DNA from: GWF2-50-93 sp049297395
GTDB taxonomy: Bacteria; Verrucomicrobiota; Lentisphaeria; Victivallales; GWF2-50-93
NCBI GenBank assembly: GCA_049297395.1
Contig: JBAQUG010000414.1
Span: 1 to 9,322 of the forward strand
Direction of reading: 5' to 3'
Length of the DNA: 9,322 nt
A program made the position numbers and the translations under genes. Positions 1 to 5,597 of the stretch are shown one piece after another. The notes beneath the pieces are model-generated. The model was not told where the DNA came from. It saw only the letters and a list, made by a program, of their open reading frames with translations, and did not search any database. The first letter of the stretch is position 1. Each line of letters opens with the position of its first letter.

Positions 1-4
1 GCCA

Positions 5-655
5 TTGGCCGACGCATCGCTCATTGCCTGTCCGCACTGCGATATGCTGCAGCGCATTCCGGAAGTTGGACCGGGTGCGTCGGTGCGCTGCCCGCGCTGT
101 GACAAGGAACTGTGGCGCCACCGTGAAGATTCGTTCAACCGTACGTTTGCGCTGGCACTCGCGGCACTGGTCCTTTACATCGTAGCGAACACGGTTCCCA
201 TGCTCGGACTCTCCGCCGTAGGGCACGAGGCGTCCACAACCGTGGTCGGCGGTGCGCAGCAGCTCTGGAAGGACGGACAGCAGATCGTCGCCGCGCTGGT
301 TCTATTCGTGGCAGTCATTTCACCTGCGCTGCAGATTGGTTTTATCCTTCTGATTCTAATCGGCTGCCTAGGAGAACGTACGCCGTTCTGGGTCGGAATG
401 CTGCTGCGCCACATCAACTTGACCCGCACCTGGAGCATGATAGAGGTCATGCTGCTCGGAGTGCTGGTGGCGCTTACGAAGATTGCCGATTACGCGACGG
501 TCATTCCCGGGATAGCGCTGTTCTGCCTGTTCGCGCTGGTTTTCCTGCTGGCTGCGATGCAGTCGTGTTTTGATCCGCGCGAAGTCTGGAACCGTGTCGA
601 GTGGGCGGAGGAGGAAGTGCGGAATATCCAATATCGAACAAGGAATGTCCAATGA
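5..655 (+). CDS. pqiA: PqiA-family inner-membrane protein, first copy (5' end may lie outside the window)
   Basis: Single PqiA domain, 216 residues from the TTG at 5. PqiA-type proteins are the integral inner-membrane partners of the PqiB MCE tunnel in intermembrane lipid transport. A zinc-ribbon-like pair of CxxC motifs is visible (CPHC at 9-12, CPRC at 29-32). About four hydrophobic segments follow (roughly 48-66, 94-118, 145-160, 166-187), with the family-typical RTWSMIEV stretch at 141-148 and the closing FDPREVW at 189-195. Only four bases precede the TTG and no in-frame stop is visible upstream, so the true start may be an ATG outside the window; nine residues before the first CxxC is nevertheless a sensible N-terminus. 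E. coli PqiA carries two such domains in one chain; here they are separate genes. The last 11 residues and the stop codon are encoded by an interspersed repeat (622-653), so the native C-terminus has probably been replaced. Confidence 0.88.
   Translation: MADASLIACPHCDMLQRIPEVGPGASVRCPRCDKELWRHREDSFNRTFALALAALVLYIVANTVPMLGLSAVGHEASTTVVGGAQQLWKDGQQIVAALVLFVAVISPALQIGFILLILIGCLGERTPFWVGMLLRHINLTRTWSMIEVMLLGVLVALTKIADYATVIPGIALFCLFALVFLLAAMQSCFDPREVWNRVEWAEEEVRNIQYRTRNVQ
622..653 (-). repeat. Left arm of an inverted interspersed repeat
   Basis: The reverse complement of this 32-nt segment begins ATTGGACATTCCTTGTT and ends ATTGGATATTC. It matches 820-851 at 28 of 32 positions by eye, in opposite orientation. 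The arm overlaps the 3' end of the first pqiA and gives that gene its TGA stop (653-655). The sequence has a simple internal rhythm of ATTGGA-like units. It resembles a repeat I remember as abundant in some PVC/Omnitrophota genomes, but that was not checked here. Confidence 0.8.
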
Positions 656-672
656 CGAAGTACAGTAAGTAT

Positions 673-707
673 GGCGTCCCGAGCGCCCAAAGCACTCTCG
701 GGACGCC
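673..707 (+). other. Perfect 11-bp GC-rich hairpin in the pqiA1-pqiA2 gap
   Basis: GGCGTCCCGAG (673-683) pairs without mismatch with CTCGGGACGCC (697-707) across a 13-nt loop. No run of T follows, so it is not a textbook intrinsic terminator. It sits between the inverted repeat arms in the middle of an operon. It could reduce readthrough, protect an mRNA end, or be internal structure of a small non-autonomous mobile element. Confidence 0.75.
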
Positions 708-712
708 TCCGA

Positions 713-748
713 GCCAGTTTCGGCGAAACTGGCATACTGGCTTCGCCG
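713..748 (+). other. Two mutually exclusive hairpins
   Basis: Stem A pairs GCCAGTTT (713-720) with AAACTGGC (726-733). Stem B pairs CGGCGAA (721-727) with TTCGCCG (742-748). The two use overlapping bases and cannot form together. A second ACTGGC at 736-741 offers a further partner for 713-718. The segment lies inside the inverted repeat arms. Function is unknown; it may be either a folded repeat element or an RNA switch-like structure in the operon transcript. Confidence 0.65.
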
Positions 749-819
749 TGGCAAGCAGATACGCAAGGTGACAAATTTAAATCAGGACTTGACATCAACT
801 GGAGTTAATTTCGTTGGAT

Positions 820-851
820 ATTGGAAATTCCTTGTTGGGCATTGGATATTC
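820..851 (+). repeat. Right arm of an inverted interspersed repeat
   Basis: This is the inverted partner of 622-653, with four differences over 32 nt. Just upstream both arms share a TTCGT, offset by a few bases, which suggests the similarity extends a little inward. The arm sits 26 nt before the chosen start of the second pqiA. Reading through it would add a spurious N-terminal extension from a TTG at 821. Confidence 0.8.
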
Positions 852-877
852 ATAATTATTGTCTACGGTGGTGGTAC

Positions 878-1531
878 ATGAGTTCAACAACACCTACTGC
901 AATGCAGGAAGGTTTGCAGAGCTGCCCCGATTGCGGCTTGCTTTCACGTCCCGTATCCGGCACGGATGAAGGACGTTGTCCGCGCTGCGACGAGGAGATT
1001 GTTTTTCGTAAGAAAGCCAGCCTCCAGCGCACTATCGCCTACCTGACCGCGGCGGCAGTCTGCTATATTCCGGCCAACCTCCTGCCAGTGATGACGACCA
1101 TCACGAGCGCCGGCAGGGAATCCGACACCATAATGCAGGGGGTTGTACTGCTGTGGTCGCCGACCGGATGGCCGCTTTCGCTCATCGTGTTGTTTGCCAG
1201 CATCATGATTCCGAGCGCGAAGATCGTGGGACTGCTCTACCTGGTAATCTCCGTGAAACGCGGCTCAATCAAGAACAATATCCAGCGGAACAGGCTTTAC
1301 CGGACAATCGATATCATTGGACGCTGGTCCATGGTGGATGTGTTCGTGGACACATTTACCGTGGCGCTCATCCAGCTGCAGCCTCTCATGTCCGTGGAGC
1401 CGGGGCCGGGATTATTCTTCTTTGCAGCGGTTGTGGTGTTCACCATGATGGCGGTCGAGTCTTTCGATCCGCGGCTCATATGGGATTCTGCAAGTTCAAC
1501 AGAAACTGAGAAAGAGGTTCAACATGCCTGA
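878..1531 (+). CDS. pqiA: PqiA-family inner-membrane protein, second copy
   Basis: 217 residues with one PqiA domain; expected to sit in the inner membrane with PqiB. CxxC pairs are at 16-19 (CPDC) and 34-37 (CPRC). Hydrophobic segments fall near 53-71, 99-124, 154-170 and 176-193. The family signature RWSMVDVFV is at 149-157 and SFDPRLIW at 195-202, parallel to the same motifs in the first copy. I chose the ATG at 878, preceded by a weak purine-rich stretch (867-874). The longer TTG start at 821 lies in the interspersed repeat and adds residues unlike the family, and the ATG at 902 has no ribosome-binding site. The gene overlaps pqiB by 8 nt, so translation of the two is probably coupled. 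Together the two PqiA proteins would equal the two-domain PqiA of E. coli. Confidence 0.92.
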   Translation: MSSTTPTAMQEGLQSCPDCGLLSRPVSGTDEGRCPRCDEEIVFRKKASLQRTIAYLTAAAVCYIPANLLPVMTTITSAGRESDTIMQGVVLLWSPTGWPLSLIVLFASIMIPSAKIVGLLYLVISVKRGSIKNNIQRNRLYRTIDIIGRWSMVDVFVDTFTVALIQLQPLMSVEPGPGLFFFAAVVVFTMMAVESFDPRLIWDSASSTETEKEVQHA

Positions 1532-3053
1532 CAAACACAAATCATTTCCAAAAGTTCCCGAATCAAAAATCGTCGTTAAAAAACGCACGCGGCTCTCGCT
1601 GGTCTGGGTCATCCCCATTGTGGCAGCCGCCGCCGGGGTCTGGGTTGCCGTGACGCACATTTTAAGCAAGGGGCCCGAGATCACAATTGTATTCAAATCC
1701 GCCGATGGACTTGAAGCCCGCAAGACCAAGGTCAATTACAATGGACTGGACATCGGCGTCCTCAACACAATCAAACTGTCGGAGGATCATAAGAGCATGA
1801 TCGCCACCGCGCGGTTGAGCCCCAATGCTAAGGACCTTATCGTCAAGGATACCAAGTTCTGGGTGGTAAGGCCACGTATCAACGGCCTGAATATCTCAGG
1901 GCTTAGCACCTTGATTTCGGGAAGCTACATAGGCATGCAGCTTGGCCAGTCGGATGAAAGGGAGACAAGTTTCGTCGCGCTAGAAACGCCGCCTCTGACG
2001 GGCGATGTTCCCGGGCGTGTCTTCACTCTTAAGACTCAGGAGCTTGGTTCTCTGGATGTAGGCGTACCAATATTTTTCCGGCAATTGCAGGCAGGCCAGA
2101 TCGTATCCTACGAACTGGACAAGGGTGGTGAGTTCCTTAACGTGAAGATATTCGTACAGGCTCCTTACGATAAATACGTCAATTCGGATACTAGATTCTG
2201 GCAGGCCAGCGGGATTGACATTTCACTCACCGCAAGCGGCATCCATGTCAAAACTGAATCAATGATGTCTATCCTGGCTGGAGGTGTGGCGTTTGAAACG
2301 CCTGCGGACAGCCATCCTATGCCGCCGGCCGAAGCTGAAACAACGTTCAATCTGTTCAGCGACCGCACTGAAGCCTTCAAGCCGCCAGTCTGCAATCCAC
2401 ATACATATCTGCTTGTCTTCAAGCAGCAGTCTGTCCGTGGCCTGACAGTAGGTGCACCGGTGGATTTCTATGGCATAAACATCGGAGAAGTAACGAAAAT
2501 AACCCCTGAAGTGGATGTGAAGACAATGGAAGGCTACGTGAACGTGACCATATGCCTGGATCCGAAGCGGTATGGAGTCAACTTCATGGATGTCCCGACC
2601 GATGAAGATGATCCCAAGGCCGCCCACAGGAAAATGGCGGAAACCCTGGTCTCCCGCGGTCTGCGGGCTCAGCTGAATACGGGAAACCTGCTTACCGGAT
2701 CATTGCTGGTGTCGTTTGCTTTCTCTCCCGATGCTCCGGCAATGGTACTGGACTGGTCCCAGGATCCGCTCCATCTGCCTACCGCGGGTGACAAACTTGA
2801 TTCGATTGAAGACAGTGTCTCCAAACTGCTCAAGAATCTCAACCATACAGTTGCTGGCGCGCAAGGCACGATCACCAATGCCGACAAGCTGATTGACAGC
2901 GCCAACCAGCTCATCGAACCAAACTCCGTCATGAACTCGGAGCTGAACAACATGCTCCAGCAGGGCAGCGGCGCGGCACGGGCGCTGCGCGTGCTGGCCG
3001 ACTATCTCGAACGTCATCCCGAATCACTTATCCGCGGTAAAAAAGGAGAATGA
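1524..3053 (+). CDS. pqiB: PqiB: MCE-domain intermembrane lipid-transport protein
   Basis: 509 residues, close to the about 546 of E. coli PqiB. A basic N-terminus is followed by one membrane anchor (about 25-43), then three MCE domains in the periplasm (roughly 51-141, 167-257 and 293-400). Each opens with a beta-rich segment of the V-x-Y/F-x-G-L-x-I-G type (for example VNYNGLDIGVL at 70-80 and VDFYGINIGEV at 313-323). A long predicted helix at about 425-500 ends in LADYLERHPESLIRGK, a typical PqiB tail. In characterised PqiB, hexameric MCE rings stack and the C-terminal helices form a needle-like channel that carries lipid towards the outer membrane. The ATG at 1524 has a GAGG 6 nt upstream (1514-1517) and overlaps the pqiA2 end by 8 nt. 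No ATPase gene is nearby, as expected for Pqi in contrast to Mla. Confidence 0.95.
   Translation: MPDKHKSFPKVPESKIVVKKRTRLSLVWVIPIVAAAAGVWVAVTHILSKGPEITIVFKSADGLEARKTKVNYNGLDIGVLNTIKLSEDHKSMIATARLSPNAKDLIVKDTKFWVVRPRINGLNISGLSTLISGSYIGMQLGQSDERETSFVALETPPLTGDVPGRVFTLKTQELGSLDVGVPIFFRQLQAGQIVSYELDKGGEFLNVKIFVQAPYDKYVNSDTRFWQASGIDISLTASGIHVKTESMMSILAGGVAFETPADSHPMPPAEAETTFNLFSDRTEAFKPPVCNPHTYLLVFKQQSVRGLTVGAPVDFYGINIGEVTKITPEVDVKTMEGYVNVTICLDPKRYGVNFMDVPTDEDDPKAAHRKMAETLVSRGLRAQLNTGNLLTGSLLVSFAFSPDAPAMVLDWSQDPLHLPTAGDKLDSIEDSVSKLLKNLNHTVAGAQGTITNADKLIDSANQLIEPNSVMNSELNNMLQQGSGAARALRVLADYLERHPESLIRGKKGE
3045..3048 (+). promoter_or_regulatory. Ribosome-binding site that decides the pqiC start
   Basis: GGAG in an AAAAGGAG context lies only 1 nt before the ATG at 3050 but 10 nt before the in-frame ATG at 3059. 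The spacing favours initiation at 3059, even though the 3050 ATG makes a classic 4-nt overlap with the pqiB stop. Confidence 0.6.
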
Positions 3054-3058
3054 AAATA

Positions 3059-3649
3059 ATGAGAAATCACATCAGTCGTCTCGTTGTAGTCGCATTCGGC
3101 GCGGTATTCCTGGCCGCTTGTGCCTCGGCACCATCGAAGTTCTACACTCTCAACTCAACGGCGAAAGGAGACGGCAAATCCGGAGCGAACTACGCCGTAG
3201 CGGTCGGGCCAGTTTCCATTCCTGCGGAAGTTGACCGGCCGCAGTTCACCGTCCAGATCGCGCCGAACCGCGTGTCCATTGACGAATTCAACCGCTGGGC
3301 TGAACCTCTGAACAGCAACATCGCCCGCGTAGTCGCCGGCGATCTCGCCGTGCTGCTCGGTACTCCGCGCGTGGTCGCGGTGCCTCTGGCGAATTTTGAT
3401 CCCGACTGCCGTGTGACGATCGACATCCAGAAGTTCGAGTCGCTTCCCGGCAAGTCGGTTCAGATTGAAGCGGTGTGGGTGGTCCGCAAGTCGGCTGGCG
3501 GCCTGCCTGTTTCCGGGCGCACGTCCGTGACAGAGAAAGTGACAGACGGAAGTTTCGAGGCGCTGGCCGCAGCGCACAGCCTCGCACTGGGGAAGGTGAG
3601 CGGCGACATTGCCGCAGCAATCCGTACGGAAGCCGATAAGAAGCCGTAG
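3059..3649 (+). CDS. pqiC: PqiC: outer-membrane lipoprotein of the Pqi system
   Basis: 196 residues from 3059 (199 from the alternative ATG at 3050). A short basic N-terminus and hydrophobic segment end in a lipobox LAAC; the lipidated Cys is residue 21 from 3059. The residue after the Cys is Ala, not Asp, which under E. coli Lol rules points to the outer membrane. The rest matches the ABC-transport-auxiliary/PqiC (DUF330) lipoprotein family. Visible landmarks are KFYTLNS just after the lipobox, GPVSIPAEVDRPQF, the RWAEPL motif, and a conserved-looking block on inner beta strands (VTIDIQKFES). PqiC is thought to dock the PqiB needle at the outer membrane. It directly follows pqiB and is the last gene of the operon. 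No clear terminator follows; only a 5-6 bp hairpin near 3649-3662 was seen, without a T run. Confidence 0.92.
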   Translation: MRNHISRLVVVAFGAVFLAACASAPSKFYTLNSTAKGDGKSGANYAVAVGPVSIPAEVDRPQFTVQIAPNRVSIDEFNRWAEPLNSNIARVVAGDLAVLLGTPRVVAVPLANFDPDCRVTIDIQKFESLPGKSVQIEAVWVVRKSAGGLPVSGRTSVTEKVTDGSFEALAAAHSLALGKVSGDIAAAIRTEADKKP

Positions 3650-3817
3650 CATTCCAATGCTCATGCCAAGTTGTATCTATTTTCTGAAATCGGGTTTTAT
3701 TCCTGCTTTTGGGATCTGCCGGAATGAATGGAAATGAATCCTGCATTGAATATCTCCCGGAAGACAATCAGCAGCAGGTATCCACACCCAGCTTAACGCC
3801 TGCGTAAAATTTATGAA

Positions 3818-3845
3818 TTGACAGTTTCTCATTAAAAGGTAGAGT
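3818..3845 (+). promoter_or_regulatory. Candidate sigma70-type promoter for the mscS-like gene
   Basis: A perfect TTGACA (3818-3823) is followed after 16 nt by TAGAGT (3840-3845), 4 of 6 to the -10 consensus. A start near 3852 would leave a 20-nt leader containing AAGGGA (3858-3863). The rest of the 222-nt gap after pqiC (3650-3817) shows no gene or RNA that I recognise. This is consensus matching only. Confidence 0.4.
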
Positions 3846-3871
3846 ACTGGTTTAAACAAGGGAAAATCTCA

Positions 3872-5509
3872 ATGAAGCCATTTTTTTTTAAATCCATGCT
3901 TCCTGCCTTTACCATGATGCTGGCGGCGACGCTCTCTTTTTCCCAGGAAATTACGGACAAAGAGAAGGCAATCGAAAAAACCTTGGAGGCCCAGATCAAC
4001 GTGGAGCCGGCCCTGCTTAAATTATTCAACAGACCTATCGTAGTCCTTAGATCTTCGGTTTTTGGACATTCTCCAGATGACAGGATCAAGACGGTAGAGG
4101 AAAGATTCTCGGAGAATGTCAAGGCCGGGAAGATAGATACTGTATCCAGCCAACCAAGCACTGAAGGCACGGTGATCATGATGGACGGCGAACTTCTTAT
4201 GCTTTTCAGCAATAACGATCTGGATCCATTTTCCAAAGAAACCCTTGATTCAAGTGTCAAGGTGGCCGTAGGCAGAATAGAGAAAGTCCTTGAGCTGATA
4301 CGGAAACAGAAGGATCCGAAAACTAATCTCATAGGGGCCGGGCTTACTTTGGCGGGACTCCTGATTTATGTGTTTCTTATAATTCTCCTGCGCCGCATTC
4401 AAAGATGGATCAAGCCGAAAATAGACGTAATGGAAGAGAATCTTGACAAGAGGCTGAAGGAAATTGGCATTTCCTCCTATTCCATCCATCTCCACGTTTT
4501 CGGTCTCATCAACAGGTTGATTTACTGGGCGATTGTTATTTTCTGCACATATACGCTTGTCACGTTTGCCCTGCAGCAGTTCCCATATACCGAACCGTGG
4601 GGAAGGAAACTCGGCAGTTACATCATTGACATCATTGCAGGCTTGTCAACCAAGGCCGTGAATGCCATGCCCAACCTGTTTGTCGTCCTCATAATTTTCA
4701 TAATCACCCATTGGATTGTCAAAATTTCAAAGACTTTCTTCAATCAAGTCGCAAAGGGGGATATTCAGCTCAGCTGGCTTGATCCGGAGGCGGCGCTTCC
4801 GACTTCGAAGATCTTCACCGGGATCATCTGGGTCTTTGGAGTCGTCATGGCGTATCCTTATATTCCCGGAAGTAATACCGACGCCTTTAAAGGAATTGGT
4901 GTTTTCCTGGGCCTGCTCATCTCCCTTGGTGCTAGCAGCATGGTCGGACAGGTCATCGGAGGGATGGTGCTAATGTACTCCCGCGCCATGAAGGTCGGAG
5001 AGATCGTCCAAATAGGCGAATACTATGGAAAGGTCATGGAAATAGGATTCTTCTCCACCAAGCTCCGCACATTGAAGAACGAGGAGATAAACATACCGAA
5101 TTCCGTGATGATGGGTGCCACGACCAAGAACTTCACCCGCCTTTCAAAGAACGACGGCCTCATAGCCCATTCAACGGTTACCATCGGATATGACGCCCCC
5201 TGGCGCCAGGTGCATGCCATGCTGTTGAATGCAGCCGGGAAAACTGATGGGTTGCAGAAGAAGCCGGAACCATTCGTCCTCCAGAAAAGCCTCAGCGACT
5301 TCTACGTCGAATACGAGATCAATGCGTTCATGGAGAAGCCGGAAGGAATTATGAAGGTAATGACGGAGCTCCATGCCAACATCCAGGATGAGTTCAACAA
5401 GTACGGCGTCCAGATCATGTCGCCGCATTTCGAAGGACAGCCTCAGGAAAAAGTCTGGGTTCCAAAGGGAAAATGGAACGAGGAACCTGCGAAGGAGGAG
5501 AATGAATGA
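3872..5509 (+). CDS. MscS-family mechanosensitive ion channel with N-terminal extracytoplasmic domain
   Basis: 545 residues. An N-terminal signal-like segment (1-24, ending TLSFSQ) leads into about 125 residues of soluble, probably periplasmic sequence that I do not recognise. Then come hydrophobic segments near 153-173, 208-233, 267-285 and 314-330. The MscS pore helix (about 340-370) is rich in Gly/Ala/Ser, with SLGASSMVGQVIGGMVL at 351-367. The MscS beta domain follows: VGEIVQIGEYYGKVMEIG at 375-392, then LRTLKNEEINIPNS at 398-411, the standard INIPNS-type motif. A cytoplasmic alpha/beta region runs to the end. The family opens under membrane tension to release solutes in hypo-osmotic shock. 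E. coli MscS is 286 residues, so this is a larger member. The start is supported by AAGGGA 8 nt upstream. It lies 88 nt before the lipoprotein gene on the same strand, so the two may be co-transcribed. Confidence 0.93.
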   Translation: MKPFFFKSMLPAFTMMLAATLSFSQEITDKEKAIEKTLEAQINVEPALLKLFNRPIVVLRSSVFGHSPDDRIKTVEERFSENVKAGKIDTVSSQPSTEGTVIMMDGELLMLFSNNDLDPFSKETLDSSVKVAVGRIEKVLELIRKQKDPKTNLIGAGLTLAGLLIYVFLIILLRRIQRWIKPKIDVMEENLDKRLKEIGISSYSIHLHVFGLINRLIYWAIVIFCTYTLVTFALQQFPYTEPWGRKLGSYIIDIIAGLSTKAVNAMPNLFVVLIIFIITHWIVKISKTFFNQVAKGDIQLSWLDPEAALPTSKIFTGIIWVFGVVMAYPYIPGSNTDAFKGIGVFLGLLISLGASSMVGQVIGGMVLMYSRAMKVGEIVQIGEYYGKVMEIGFFSTKLRTLKNEEINIPNSVMMGATTKNFTRLSKNDGLIAHSTVTIGYDAPWRQVHAMLLNAAGKTDGLQKKPEPFVLQKSLSDFYVEYEINAFMEKPEGIMKVMTELHANIQDEFNKYGVQIMSPHFEGQPQEKVWVPKGKWNEEPAKEENE

Positions 5510-5597
5510 ATATTCTTGTCATAATACTGGAAATATGAAGCTGTTTCCTTCAATGTTTGGTTTGATTTTCCACCCTTGCTGGCTATCATAACATGAT

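Noticed and set aside
368..798. Minus-strand open frames (for example 490-798 and 368-766)
   Set aside because: They run antisense to pqiA1 and through the inverted repeat. Residues such as HWTFLVRYWIFR are simply the translated repeat; no domain or ribosome-binding site.
821..877. N-terminal extension of the second PqiA from a TTG at 821
   Set aside because: The extra 19 codons are repeat-derived and unlike PqiA N-termini; the ATG at 878 gives a normal distance to the first CxxC.
3649..3662. Intrinsic terminator after pqiC
   Set aside because: The AGCAT/ATGCT stem is only 5-6 bp and no T run follows directly.
5560..5590. Promoter TTGATT-16-TATCAT before the MlaA-hydrolase gene
   Set aside because: The -10 would lie within about 8 nt of the start codon, requiring a nearly leaderless transcript; readthrough from the mscS-like gene is simpler.
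5373..5591. Plus-strand 72-codon frame over the mscS-like 3' end
   Set aside because: Overlaps the well-supported MscS frame and has no recognisable content.
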